Positions 18,072 through 27,283 of a stretch of 64,000 nt of DNA are shown here, piece after piece. Below the pieces are notes generated by a model, which saw only the letters and a program-made list of their open reading frames with translations, ran no database searches and was not told where the DNA came from. Position 1 is the first letter of the stretch; every line of letters begins with the position of its first letter. Source of the DNA: Desulfofarcimen acetoxidans DSM 771 (lineage in GTDB: Bacteria > Bacillota > Desulfotomaculia > Desulfotomaculales > Desulfofarciminaceae); contig NC_013216.1 of the NCBI RefSeq assembly GCF_000024205.1, positions 992,001-1,056,000 of the forward strand, given 5' to 3'. The position numbers and the translations under genes were made by a program.

Positions 18072-19307
18072 CTATAGCCCGAGTGTCTCGGCCAGGAGTT
18101 CCAGTGGGTGTTTTACTTCAATTTGAAGTCCGTGCTTATCCAAACCGTGTTTAAGCTGCATAGTACAGGTAGGACAGCAGGTGGCTACAATGTCAGCACC
18201 GGTTTCTTTGATGGATGCGATTTTTCGATCCAGAATACGCATGCTCAGATCATAGTTTTTCACGACGAAAGTGCCGGCACCGCCGCAGCAGTTATCGGCC
18301 CCGGGCATTTCCCTGTATTCCACGCCCGGCAGCATCTGCAGTAATTGTCGTGGCTGCTGCCTGATTCTTTGTGCTTTGGCTAGGTGGCAGGGATCATGGT
18401 AGGTTACTATTTTAATTGGTTGATTATTAATTTGTTTTTTATCTGACAAATCCAGCTTTAATTCCTGTATAATATATTTTACGGCGTCATATACCGGTAG
18501 AGCTTGTCCCCAGTTTTCCGCTAAGGTAGCACTGCAAGAAGCACAGTCACAGACTACTGCTTCAACCCCGGCCCGTTTAAAGATTTGCAAGTTTTGCCTG
18601 GCTAAATTGTGTCCGGCAGCAGGTTCGCCGTTAGCCAGCTGAGGCAAGCCGCAGCAGGTTAGTTCACGAGGTATTACTACTTCACAGCCAAGGTGTGACA
18701 GTATTTTTACTGTACTGAAAGCCACTTGAGGATAGAGGTAGTTGGTGGCACAGCCCAAAAAATACCCGGTGCGCGCCTTTTGTCTGGTTGTGGGGGGTAC
18801 TATTTCCGGCAGTGCCTGTCGTGCCGGTTTCCCTGGCAGTTCACCCAGCAGGCGTCCTGATTTTGGCAGCAGTCCTGATTTGGTGCCGAAATCCAGCAGT
18901 CCGAGTGCTTGACCGGTTTTAATTAGATTGAAACTTAAATTCATTAAAGAAGGTTTGCTCCATAAATCTTTGAAGATCAATTTATTTGCCTTGTTTGTTA
19001 ATGAAGGATTGTTTTCATTAACCATGGATCGAGCCAGGCTGACTATTTTGTGCACTTCGATTCCCGAAGGGCACTCGCTGGAACAGGATTCACACATCAG
19101 GCACATGGAAAGGTTTTGGGCGGCTTTGCTGTCAGGTGTAATTTCTCCTTCTGCCAGCATTTGTGCTAAAAATACTTTGCCTCTGGGAGCTGCGGTTTCC
19201 CTGCGGTCTTCTTTAAAAATAGGACAGACCGATCGGCAGAGCCCGCAGCGCACGCATTTTTGAAATTGACTCTGTATATCTTTTAATTGATCCGGTTGAC
19301 TTAGCAC
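18072..19307 (-). CDS. glcF: GlcF-type Fe-S subunit of a glycolate/lactate dehydrogenase
   Basis: 411 residues. Two 4Fe-4S motifs are in the first 90 residues: 'CVRCGLCRSVCP' and 'CLMCESCSSECP'. Two CCG domains follow: 'GYFLGCATNYLYPQV...ELTCCGLPQ' and 'VTYHDPCHLAKAQR...DNCCGGAGTF'. It passes electrons from a flavin subunit to the membrane or an electron carrier. It overlaps the 3' end of the flavoprotein gene by seven bases, so the two form one operon. With the divergent lactate racemase gene the likely substrate is lactate rather than glycolate (inference). Confidence 0.9.
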   Translation of the reverse strand: MLSQPDQLKDIQSQFQKCVRCGLCRSVCPIFKEDRRETAAPRGKVFLAQMLAEGEITPDSKAAQNLSMCLMCESCSSECPSGIEVHKIVSLARSMVNENNPSLTNKANKLIFKDLWSKPSLMNLSFNLIKTGQALGLLDFGTKSGLLPKSGRLLGELPGKPARQALPEIVPPTTRQKARTGYFLGCATNYLYPQVAFSTVKILSHLGCEVVIPRELTCCGLPQLANGEPAAGHNLARQNLQIFKRAGVEAVVCDCASCSATLAENWGQALPVYDAVKYIIQELKLDLSDKKQINNQPIKIVTYHDPCHLAKAQRIRQQPRQLLQMLPGVEYREMPGADNCCGGAGTFVVKNYDLSMRILDRKIASIKETGADIVATCCPTCTMQLKHGLDKHGLQIEVKHPLELLAETLGL

Positions 19308-20728
19308 TGGCTATCGTCTCCCTCCGGGGGAAGTAATTTGCCGGGATTCATAATGCCTTTGGGATCCAAGACAGATTTAATCATTCTCATTACATTAAGT
19401 GCTCTGCCATGTTCCGCGGGAGCGTAGCGGGATCTGACCGCACCGACACCGTGTTCTCCGGTAGTGGCACCGCCAAGTTCAACCGCCAGGCGGTGGATGG
19501 CATCGGTCAGTTTTTGTACCTGTTCAACTTCTGCCTGGTTGTCCATATTGATCACGGGAGCAGTATGGACATTGCCGTCCCCGATATGGCCGTAGTTCAC
19601 TACAGCAATCCCATGTTGGGCAGCTAATTCTTTGATGCGGCGCAGGCATTCGGTAACCCTGTTTAGTGGCACACTGATATCTTCTCCGGCGAAAATTCTA
19701 CTGCCGTCGGGACGGACACGGGCCGCAGCGGTTGCTACCACTGAGCGTCCTTGCCAGAGACTGTTGATTCTGTTGGGCTCAGTGGCCCATTCAACACTGA
19801 CGGCCCTGCGGGAGACGATTTCTTTTATCTGTTGGCCTTCCCATTCCACACCTGCCGGGTTTCCGTCCACTTCAAAAAGCAGGATGGCTTCGGCATTCGG
19901 AAGGTTGATTTCCGGTTTATACATGTTAATAGCTTTAATGGCTGAATCGTCCAGGATTTCAATGCCGGAGGGCAGAATGCCGCCCTGGTAGACATCCAGC
20001 ACTGACTGGGGGGCTTGTTCCAGGTTGTCAAAGACTGCCATTGCCAATCCCCGGCTTTTGGGTTTTGGCCAGACGCGCAGCCTTATCTTTGTCACAATAC
20101 CCAGGATACCTTCCGAGCCAACGAAAAGCTTAGTTAAATTCAGCCCGGAAACGTTTTTTATAGCTCTTGACTTTTGTCCTCCGGTGATAACAACCTCACC
20201 GTTGGGCAATACTACCTCCAGGCCAAGTATGTATTGCTCTGTAGTGCCGTACTTGACTGCTCTCAAACCGCTGGAGTTGTTGGCAACCATGCCTCCGACG
20301 GTGCACATGCGGCTGCTGCCGGGATCGGGCGGAAAAAATAAGCCGTAAGAGGCCAGATGGTTATTTAAATTGGCGTGAACTACTCCGGGGCGAACGAAAA
20401 CCTGCATATTGGCTGTATCGACTTCTTCAATAGTATCCCAGGTGGATAAATCCATCACCAAGCCGCCCTCGACAGCCAGGCAGCCACAGGTTTCCCCTGT
20501 GCCTGCGCCTCTGGGTGTGACTGGAATGCCGTGTTCATAGGCCAGTCGCATAACCGCCGCAACTTCCTCTGTAGAACGGGGAAATACCACAGCGTCCGGG
20601 AAATAACGGTTAAGTTTGGCCTGAAAAGAACTGTCATAGGAATAAAATTTTAAATCAAATTCGTCAGACAGCACCTGCTCCGGGCTGAGAATCTTTAATA
20701 AACTTTCAGTTAAAAATATTTGATTCAA
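19301..20728 (-). CDS. glcD: GlcD-type FAD-linked D-lactate/glycolate dehydrogenase subunit
   Basis: 475 residues from a TTG at 20728 that follows GAGGTG by six bases; the GTG at 20737 is itself part of that site. FAD-binding PCMH domain: 'PRGAGTGETCGCLAVEGGLV' and 'GTVGGMVANNSSGL' (written here as read: 'CTVGGMVANNSSG'). The C-terminal FAD-oxidase domain includes 'VNYGHIGDGNVHTAPV' and 'GGATTGEHGVGAVRS'. Oxidises a 2-hydroxy acid, probably D-lactate, to the keto acid. Operon with glcF; divergent from larA, from which it is separated by about 140 bases. Confidence 0.92.
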   Translation of the reverse strand: MNQIFLTESLLKILSPEQVLSDEFDLKFYSYDSSFQAKLNRYFPDAVVFPRSTEEVAAVMRLAYEHGIPVTPRGAGTGETCGCLAVEGGLVMDLSTWDTIEEVDTANMQVFVRPGVVHANLNNHLASYGLFFPPDPGSSRMCTVGGMVANNSSGLRAVKYGTTEQYILGLEVVLPNGEVVITGGQKSRAIKNVSGLNLTKLFVGSEGILGIVTKIRLRVWPKPKSRGLAMAVFDNLEQAPQSVLDVYQGGILPSGIEILDDSAIKAINMYKPEINLPNAEAILLFEVDGNPAGVEWEGQQIKEIVSRRAVSVEWATEPNRINSLWQGRSVVATAAARVRPDGSRIFAGEDISVPLNRVTECLRRIKELAAQHGIAVVNYGHIGDGNVHTAPVINMDNQAEVEQVQKLTDAIHRLAVELGGATTGEHGVGAVRSRYAPAEHGRALNVMRMIKSVLDPKGIMNPGKLLPPEGDDSQC

Positions 20729-20868
20729 AACAGACACCTCTTTTAATAATTAACTTTATATTTAGAAAGGAAGGTGAAGGGCCTTCTGCTATGGCGGATG
20801 TAAACAATCTGTCCACAAAAGACATTGAAAAGTGAGATCAATGTTTCATTAATAGAAGAGCCCGTACT

Positions 20869-22128
20869 ATGCAAATTAAATTGAAATACGGTAATTCTTA
20901 TATGACGGCTGAGATTAATGACCGGCATGTAGCCGGTGTGTTATTGCCCAAGGAACAAGCAGAAGTGGATAATCCTGCCGGACTGGTAAGGGAAGCTCTA
21001 AGCAGGCCCATTGGTACCCCCCTATTATCAGAACTGGCAGCGCAAAAAAAGCCTGACAGGGTGGTGGTTGTCGTTAATGATGCTACCCGTCCTACACCCT
21101 ATGACCATATGCTGCCTCCTTTGTTGGACGAAATTCACTCAGCCGGTATTTATAAAGAGCAAATAACCCTGGTTATCGCCACAGGAGCTCACCGTCCTAA
21201 TACGGAAGAGGAAAACCGCCGGATATTCTCCGACAGTATTGTAGATAATTATCGCCTGGTTAACCACAACTGTGATGAAAACTTGTTTTCACTGGGACAA
21301 TTGAGCAATGGCAGTGATTTGCTGGTAAATGCTGAAGTAGCTGCGGCTGATTTGCTGATAACCACAGGTATTATTATACCACATTATATAGCCGGTTTTT
21401 CCGGTGGTCGTAAATCTATTTTGCCGGGTGTAGCTGCCCGCCCGTTAATTACCGCCAATCACGCCAGTATGACGGACCCGCGTGTTGATACGGCCCGCTG
21501 GAAGGACAATCCCGTACATCAATTAATGACAGAGGCTGCCAGAATGGCCGGTGTGGATTTCATTTTAAACGTAGTGACCAATGAAAAAAACAGGATTGTT
21601 GCGGTTGTAGCCGGTGATCTCGAAGAGGCCTGGCAGGCGGGGGTAAACATATCTTCTGATTTAAATTTAGTGGATGTTAAAGAACCGGTTGACGTGGTAA
21701 TTGCCGGTTCAGGCGGTTATCCAAAGGATATTAATCTTTACCAGGCACAAAAACCTATGGATAATGCATCGAGAGTAACTAAGGATAACGGTACGATTAT
21801 TCTGGTAGCTGAATGTTCCGAGGGTTATGGCAGCCCTGTTTTCACAAACTGGATGACCGAGGCCAGGAACTTGCAGGACATATTTGAACGCTTTGATAAG
21901 GGCTTTGTCCTGGGTGGTCACAAAGCTTACGCATACGCAAGGGTGCTCGACAAAAAGGAAGTAATTCTCGTATCGGCTATGAGTGAGAAAGATGTTAAAA
22001 ATATGTTCATGACCTGCTGCCATACTCTGGAGGAGGCTTTAAATTATGCGGAAAAAAAGCACGGGCCGGATTACAGGGCTATAATTATGCCCCAGGCAGG
22101 ATTGGTCTTGCCGCGGGCAGGGAAATAG
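20869..22128 (+). CDS. larA: LarA-type nickel-dependent lactate racemase
   Basis: 419 residues, the normal length. Characteristic pieces: 'VVNDATRPTPYDHMLPPLL' near residue 65, 'ATGAHRPNTEEEN' near 105, and 'GFSGGRKSILPGV' near 175 with 'ANHASMTDPRVD' after it; the Lys of GGRK is the one that carries the nickel-pincer cofactor in characterised LarA. The enzyme interconverts D- and L-lactate, which would feed the stereospecific GlcDF next door. The larB/C/E cofactor genes are not in the window. LarA homologues also act on other 2-hydroxy acids, so the substrate is inferred from context. Only a weak ribosome binding site precedes the ATG. Confidence 0.87.
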   Translation: MQIKLKYGNSYMTAEINDRHVAGVLLPKEQAEVDNPAGLVREALSRPIGTPLLSELAAQKKPDRVVVVVNDATRPTPYDHMLPPLLDEIHSAGIYKEQITLVIATGAHRPNTEEENRRIFSDSIVDNYRLVNHNCDENLFSLGQLSNGSDLLVNAEVAAADLLITTGIIIPHYIAGFSGGRKSILPGVAARPLITANHASMTDPRVDTARWKDNPVHQLMTEAARMAGVDFILNVVTNEKNRIVAVVAGDLEEAWQAGVNISSDLNLVDVKEPVDVVIAGSGGYPKDINLYQAQKPMDNASRVTKDNGTIILVAECSEGYGSPVFTNWMTEARNLQDIFERFDKGFVLGGHKAYAYARVLDKKEVILVSAMSEKDVKNMFMTCCHTLEEALNYAEKKHGPDYRAIIMPQAGLVLPRAGK

Positions 22129-22164
22129 CGCCGAATTATAACTTGAAAAGTTAGATCTTTAGTG

Positions 22165-22181
22165 TTAACATAATATTAACA
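22165..22181 (+). promoter_or_regulatory. PhoP-box-like direct repeats
   Basis: Two TTAACA hexamers separated by five bases, the TT(A/T)ACA-N5 pattern bound by PhoP in Bacillus. They lie 49 bases before the Na/Pi cotransporter start. Inverted TGTTA sequences follow at 22193 and 22207. Confidence 0.55.
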
Positions 22182-22229
22182 TTTATTTAATATTGTTAGT
22201 AATTGTTTGTTAATATGAGGAGAACTATC

Positions 22230-23930
22230 ATGTGGAATGAGTTCTTTTTAGGTCTTTTGGGTGGAATGGGTCTTCTTTTATTTGGAATGCAAATGCTGAG
22301 CGAAAGTCTACAGACTATTGCCGGTTTGCGTTTGAAAATTATCTTGAGTACACTGACTAAAAACAGGTTTGTCGGCATGCTCCTGGGAGTAGTTATTACC
22401 GTACTTTTTCAGAGCAGTACAGCCACCTCAGTCATACTGGTCGGTCTGACCAGTGCCTCGATAATTACCTTAAACCAGACGTTGAGCGTTTTGCTTGGCT
22501 CTGGTATCGGTACAACGATTACTGCCCAGTTAATAGCCTTTAAGATAACGGAAGTTGCCTTACCGATGGTAGGTATCGGTGCAATGATTATCTTTTTTAC
22601 CAAGCGGGTTAAGCACAGGCAATACGGGTTGGCTATATTGGGTTTTGGCTTGACATTTTTGGGTTTGAAAATTATGTCGGACACCATGTACCCGCTCAGA
22701 GATGACCCTTTTTTTCAGCATTTAATGGTGGGTTTGGAGAATAAGCCTTTTTTAGCTATGCTAATTGCTTCCCTGTTTGCCTTTTTGGTACACAGCAGTG
22801 CGGCTACAATAGGCATTATTATGCTGCTGGCCATGCAGGGCTTAACATCTTTGGAATCCGCCATCTTTCTTTTGTTTGGAGCAAATATAGGAACCTGTTT
22901 TACAGCTATTCTTTCCAGTCTGGGTTCCTCCCGTGAATCACAGAGAGTGGCTTTTGCTCAGGTCTTGTTTAAGATCATAGGAGTAGTAATTATGCTGCCC
23001 ATTGTTCATCCTTTTGCCGATTTTGTAGCCATGACCACGTCTAATCACGGACACCAGGTAGCTAATGCGCATACCGTGTATAATATTTTAGTTGCTGTTG
23101 TTTGTCTTCCGTTTTTGAATAAATTTGAGTCTGTATTGAGTAAGATTATACCTGATAAAAAAGAAAGCAAAAATATGCAGGTTCCACGCTATCTAAATGA
23201 TGAGTCAATTAAATCACCGGTTATTGGCATTGGCTTAGCTACCAGAGAGACATTGCATATGTCCGATCATGTATCCGACATGACCTTTGCTATTTTAAAG
23301 GTTTTTAAAGAAAATGATCCGGAGCTTTTGGAATATATTATGGAAAAGGAAAAATATGTAGATATTTTAGCCAGAGAAACCAGCCAGTTTTTGGCTAAGA
23401 TTTTGCGGCAGACACTTACTAAAGCGGATTTTAACAGGTGTATTGGTCTAATGAATATCGTCAATGACTTTGAACATATAGGTGATATTATTGAGAAGTA
23501 TATTATAGACTTGGCCAAAGAAAAGTATAAAATTAATTTTGATTTCTCCGAGAAGGGCTGGCAAGAACTAAATGAAATGCATGAAAGAGTCTGTGAGATA
23601 ATAAGGATGGTCAGTATTGCTCTGGCCACAAATAATCAGGATCTGGCCCGTGAGGTGCTAAGTATTCAACCGGAGTTGTTTAAACTGGAGAAGCACTTTC
23701 GTCAGAGGCACATTGATCGCCTGATGGAAGGCGCTCAATGTACGGAGGAAACCAGTTCCATTCACCTGGATTTGATAAATGCCTTTTTAAGAATAAGCGA
23801 TCATGTAAAAAATATTGCAAATACCATAGTATCCGAGTCGCTGGAAGTAGATATTGATTTTGCTAAAAGAGAGGACGCCTTCGACGGGTATGACCATGCA
23901 GAAAAAAATATAGAAAGTATATACTATTGA
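22230..23930 (+). CDS. Na+/Pi cotransporter family protein with PhoU-like domain
   Basis: 566 residues from ATG 22230 (AGGAGA six bases upstream; the TTG/ATG codons further up are unsupported). The N-terminal half has eight or more hydrophobic segments with the duplicated signature 'QSSTATSVILVGL' near residue 75 and 'HSSAATIGIIMLLA' near 190. Residues 360-560 form a helical PhoU-like domain. Such proteins take up phosphate with sodium, or export it when phosphate is high. A PhoP-box-like repeat upstream supports phosphate control. Confidence 0.9.
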   Translation: MWNEFFLGLLGGMGLLLFGMQMLSESLQTIAGLRLKIILSTLTKNRFVGMLLGVVITVLFQSSTATSVILVGLTSASIITLNQTLSVLLGSGIGTTITAQLIAFKITEVALPMVGIGAMIIFFTKRVKHRQYGLAILGFGLTFLGLKIMSDTMYPLRDDPFFQHLMVGLENKPFLAMLIASLFAFLVHSSAATIGIIMLLAMQGLTSLESAIFLLFGANIGTCFTAILSSLGSSRESQRVAFAQVLFKIIGVVIMLPIVHPFADFVAMTTSNHGHQVANAHTVYNILVAVVCLPFLNKFESVLSKIIPDKKESKNMQVPRYLNDESIKSPVIGIGLATRETLHMSDHVSDMTFAILKVFKENDPELLEYIMEKEKYVDILARETSQFLAKILRQTLTKADFNRCIGLMNIVNDFEHIGDIIEKYIIDLAKEKYKINFDFSEKGWQELNEMHERVCEIIRMVSIALATNNQDLAREVLSIQPELFKLEKHFRQRHIDRLMEGAQCTEETSSIHLDLINAFLRISDHVKNIANTIVSESLEVDIDFAKREDAFDGYDHAEKNIESIYY

Positions 23931-23960
23931 CCCCGTTATAAAAGTTACAACGGGGTTTTC
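23931..23960 (+). terminator. Intrinsic terminator
   Basis: CCCCGTT/AACGGGG stem with an 11-base loop and TTTTCGTTT tail, directly after the cotransporter stop codon. Confidence 0.9.
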
Positions 23961-23982
23961 GTTTATTCAATTGCTTCGAGTA

Positions 23983-24645
23983 TTAACCGCCTAAGGTTGT
24001 ATCCTGGCAATCATACCAGGCCAGAGCTTCATAGAAGTGATCAGGTTTAAAATCCGGCCACATGTCCTCGACGATGTAAAAGTCCGAGTAGATGGATTGA
24101 ATTGGCAGAAAACCGCTCAGTCTTCGTCTGCCTCCCCAGCGAATAATTAAATCAATACGGGACACTTCTGAAGAAGCTATAGCTTTAACCGGATTGGTTT
24201 GATTAAAACTGCTTGTTTGCAGTGCGGAATATAAATCCCATTTCCAGCCATAGTTTACCAAAAAATTTATTTTAATTAAATCTTTGCCGAAGACCTGTCT
24301 TTTGGTATAAACCTTGAGTTCCGGTGGGAAAAGCGGAGATGCCGCATTACCTATAACCAGGAGTGAAGCGTCTTTTTGGGACAGCATTTTAACCGCATCT
24401 GTACAAGCTTTTTGAAAAGCCTTTCTTTGTGCTGACGGTCTTTTGGTGTTATCCTGGGTAAAACCATAGAAAGTCAGTTCTTTAACACCTAGCTTTACGC
24501 AAAGATCATAGAGCTGCAAGCCAGGCTCCAGTCCGAATTCATAACCAGCTTCTTTAGCAAAGCCTTTGCTTTGAGCCCAGCGCCTGTTTCCGTCTGGTAT
24601 AATCCCGATGTGCTTTGGCAAGCGCTTGAATTTTAGCAGAGACAT
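23983..24645 (-). CDS. Cis-prenyltransferase (undecaprenyl diphosphate synthase family)
   Basis: 220 residues, shorter than the usual 245-260 of UppS. The substrate-binding start 'HIGIIPDGNRRWAQSKG' has the conserved Asp-Gly-Asn-Arg-Arg-Trp. The C-terminal conserved region, normally 'RTGGEQRLSNFL', reads 'IIRWGGRRRLSGFLPIQSIY', keeping Gly-Gly and Arg but not the Thr and Glu. The family condenses isopentenyl diphosphate units to cis-polyprenyls. The changes and the length suggest a paralogue with different product length, not the essential UppS. Transcribed alone. Confidence 0.82.
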   Translation of the reverse strand: MSLLKFKRLPKHIGIIPDGNRRWAQSKGFAKEAGYEFGLEPGLQLYDLCVKLGVKELTFYGFTQDNTKRPSAQRKAFQKACTDAVKMLSQKDASLLVIGNAASPLFPPELKVYTKRQVFGKDLIKINFLVNYGWKWDLYSALQTSSFNQTNPVKAIASSEVSRIDLIIRWGGRRRLSGFLPIQSIYSDFYIVEDMWPDFKPDHFYEALAWYDCQDTTLGG

Positions 24646-24869
24646 GGTTGATCACCCTAGTTAGATTATTCTAAAACTGCTGCATACTTCTAGATAATCT
24701 TTGCCTTTATAAGATAATTTATACCTTTTAAATAATTCTTTGGATTTAATCTGTTTTGTTGGTTATTATCCCCCTCATAACCAGCAGTTCCCGAAGGGTT
24801 CGGAGCAGGGATTTGTCATTTTTTATCGAAAATAATTAATTGTTTTATTAATTAAGTAGGGGGGAGATA

Positions 24870-26150
24870 ATGGGGAAACTGGGAATCAAGTCAGTTACCT
24901 GTCTGGTTGTTTTTTTTCTTTTTGCCGTATGGTTTCCCACAGTCGCACTGGCGGGAACAAGTGTTACACCGGGTAATTTAAGACTCGGTGACAGAGGGCC
25001 TGATGTTACTTTGCTGCAGACAAAACTTAAAGTTGCGGGCTTTTATCAAGGAGAAAAGGTTTCCGGTTATTTTGGCTTGAATACACTTTTCGCAGTCTCA
25101 AAATTTGAGAAAGCTAACCGGCTGCGTGTTGACGGTATAGTTGATGCTGAGGAATGGATTGCACTGCAAAAACTTACCGCTATTCCGGCAGACAAGCTAA
25201 AGAAGATGGTATTAGGTTATTATACAGTGGATTATACAGGAGATAAGTTATCCTATAATTCCCTGGATAAGTACAGCAGTTATATAGATACTGTAGCTAC
25301 TTTCAGTTTCAAAGTTAACCGCGATGGCAGTTTAACCGGTGAAGTGCCGCAGGATGCTTTAAAACTGGCCAAGGAGAGAAGCGTGGAAACATTGCTGTTG
25401 GTTCATAATATTGGCCAGCCAATTGACAGTGATGCTGCTCACTACGCTCTGTCAGTTGCCGAAAACCGCAGCAGGCTGGAAGCAAACATCATGTCAAAAG
25501 TGAAGGCCAATGGTTATAACGGTGTTAATATTGACATTGAAGCTTTACCGCCGGGAGACAGGCAGTATTATAATATTTTCCTAAAGGAATTAGGCGACCA
25601 ATTGCACAAGGAAAATTTGCTGCTTACCGTTTCTATCCCGGCTAAAACTTTTGACTCTACCAATGATAGCTGGTCCGGTGCTTATAGTTATAAGGATATT
25701 GGCCAACTGGTTGATCAGGCTATGATTATGACCTATGATGAGCACTGGTTTGGCGGTTCTCCCGGTCCGATTGCCTCGGTGCCCTGGATTAACAAGGTTA
25801 TGGACTATGCAGTCGAGGTGATGCCCAGAGAAAAAATTTTTCTTGGCGTGGCTGCTTATGGTTATGATTGGTCCAGTCAGGGAACCAGAGCAGTGCGCTG
25901 GAATCAAGTCAATGATTTAGTTAAGAATTCCGGTAATGTTATATGGGACAATACAAACAGTGTACCCTGTGTCATTTATTATAAAAATGGTGTCAGGCAT
26001 GAGTTGTGGTTTGAAAATAACTACAGTTTGCGTTTTAAATTGGAAACGGTTAAGAGTTATAACGTTTCAGGTATAGCCATCTGGCGTCTTGGTTTTGAGG
26101 ATGACTCCTTTTGGAAAATGGTTAATGATGAATTTAGACAGGCTGACTAA
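24870..26150 (+). CDS. Secreted GH18 hydrolase with peptidoglycan-binding domain (spore type)
   Basis: 426 residues. Signal peptide of about 29 residues ending 'TVALAGT', a peptidoglycan-binding type 1 repeat (about 38-95: 'LRLGDRGPDVTLLQTKL'), then a GH18 barrel from 'LGYYTVDYTGDKLSYNSLD'. The catalytic strand reads 'NGVNIDIEALP', the form found in spore cortex lytic and YaaH/SleL-type N-acetylglucosaminidases, with the Glu as proton donor. 'MIMTYDEHWFGGSPGP' is also conserved. Likely function is cleavage of spore cortex or cell-wall peptidoglycan, consistent with an endospore former. AT-rich promoter region, GGGGG before ATG. Confidence 0.88.
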   Translation: MGKLGIKSVTCLVVFFLFAVWFPTVALAGTSVTPGNLRLGDRGPDVTLLQTKLKVAGFYQGEKVSGYFGLNTLFAVSKFEKANRLRVDGIVDAEEWIALQKLTAIPADKLKKMVLGYYTVDYTGDKLSYNSLDKYSSYIDTVATFSFKVNRDGSLTGEVPQDALKLAKERSVETLLLVHNIGQPIDSDAAHYALSVAENRSRLEANIMSKVKANGYNGVNIDIEALPPGDRQYYNIFLKELGDQLHKENLLLTVSIPAKTFDSTNDSWSGAYSYKDIGQLVDQAMIMTYDEHWFGGSPGPIASVPWINKVMDYAVEVMPREKIFLGVAAYGYDWSSQGTRAVRWNQVNDLVKNSGNVIWDNTNSVPCVIYYKNGVRHELWFENNYSLRFKLETVKSYNVSGIAIWRLGFEDDSFWKMVNDEFRQAD

Positions 26151-26228
26151 AAAAGAACAAGGGGTGGTTAGGTACGTTTTAATAGGGTAACTTATTGAAC
26201 CATACCCCAAGCCGGTACGGAAATGCGA

Positions 26229-26266
26229 GAGATAGGCGTTGTCCCACAAGGGATGATGCCTATCTC
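26229..26266. repeat. Inverted repeat near the left edge of the decayed island
   Basis: GAGATAGGC/GCCTATCTC arms with an inner TCCC/GGGA pairing; no T-run follows on either strand. It may be a weak terminator of the GH18 gene or a boundary structure of the island that starts about 180 bases further on. Confidence 0.4.
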
Positions 26267-26446
26267 CAACAGCTAACAAAATAAAGCCGACCGAAATTCT
26301 GTTGTGTCTTTTGAATACTGTTCTTGTAAATCGTTAACCTCACACAAACTGTTAAAGCGGATTGACTTATATTTCAAAATCATGGTAAGGGTTTCAATGC
26401 TCGTGTAATGGTATAAAGCTCCAGATTAACCGTTTACCTCCTTTTG

Positions 26447-27283
26447 CTACAGATACATTTTCAAAAACTCTGCCGCCACTACCCTGCTCAGAACAGGATG
26501 CCAGTCTTGATTGTAGTAGTCACGGAGGCATTTGTAGCAGGACGGCGAGCATTCGCACTCCGAGCAAATCTCATGAGCTTTGCGGATAACGCTCTGGAAT
26601 ATGCTCTCATCGGCTGCAATGCGGTGGATGTGACCCGCTCCGCCCGGAACGCTGTCGTAAAGGATAATTGAGTATTGAACATTGCCGTTTGCGGCATAAA
26701 GGCATCCGCTAATGTCCGTGCTTTCAATGTCAAGCACCTGCGAAGTCGCTCTAAGCAAGGCATACATCACGGACAGCATCGTGCCGAAATCCGCGTTGTC
26801 CGAGAACATTAGCTACACAACATCGGTCTTGAAAATGTGTGACAGTCTGTATGGATACAGCTTTGTGTTGGAGCATTCCCGTCCATACGAGGCTTTGTGC
26901 TTCTCTTCATGCACGAAACCCCAGTTCTTTGATTCCTTGCGGCTCTTGGCGAATCCACAGTAACCGCAAACATGGAATTCGGTATCACAGCTAATCATCA
27001 AGGAGTCGTTTGCCGTTGTCCGAAGCACAACTTGGTGGTCACCGAAACGGAACGTGCTGATGTCGAGTTCGTGGCGTTCGGTATCGCCTAAATAAATGAT
27101 GTCGCCGCGATGGTATTTCCGTGGTTTTCGGCTACCGGCAGGGACGATATCGTTGGGGTCATTGCCAACAACAAAGCCTTTCCGAGGCTCGATATTCTTC
27201 CTCCACCCGCTGTCAATAGTAGTACCGCAAGCAACACAAGGCGCACCTTGCCATCGTATGCGCCGATAGCCGTAATGGAAAAC
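26447..27283 (-). pseudogene. C-terminal remnant of a DUF1998-domain (helicase-associated) protein
   Basis: Open in one frame from 27283 down to 26447 except for a TAG at 26813-26815, where 'FKTDVV' is followed by stop, one codon and then 'MFSDNADFG'. Before the stop: zinc-ribbon-like 'PCVACGTTIDSGW' and 'FHVCGYCGFA'. After it: 'SIILYDSVPGGAGHIHRI' and 'CSECECSPSCYKCLRDYYNQ', the Cys-rich end of DUF1998 proteins (found in DrmB and many helicase-linked defence proteins). A CAG-to-TAG change would explain the break. No helicase motifs are present, so this is a fragment. Confidence 0.75.
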
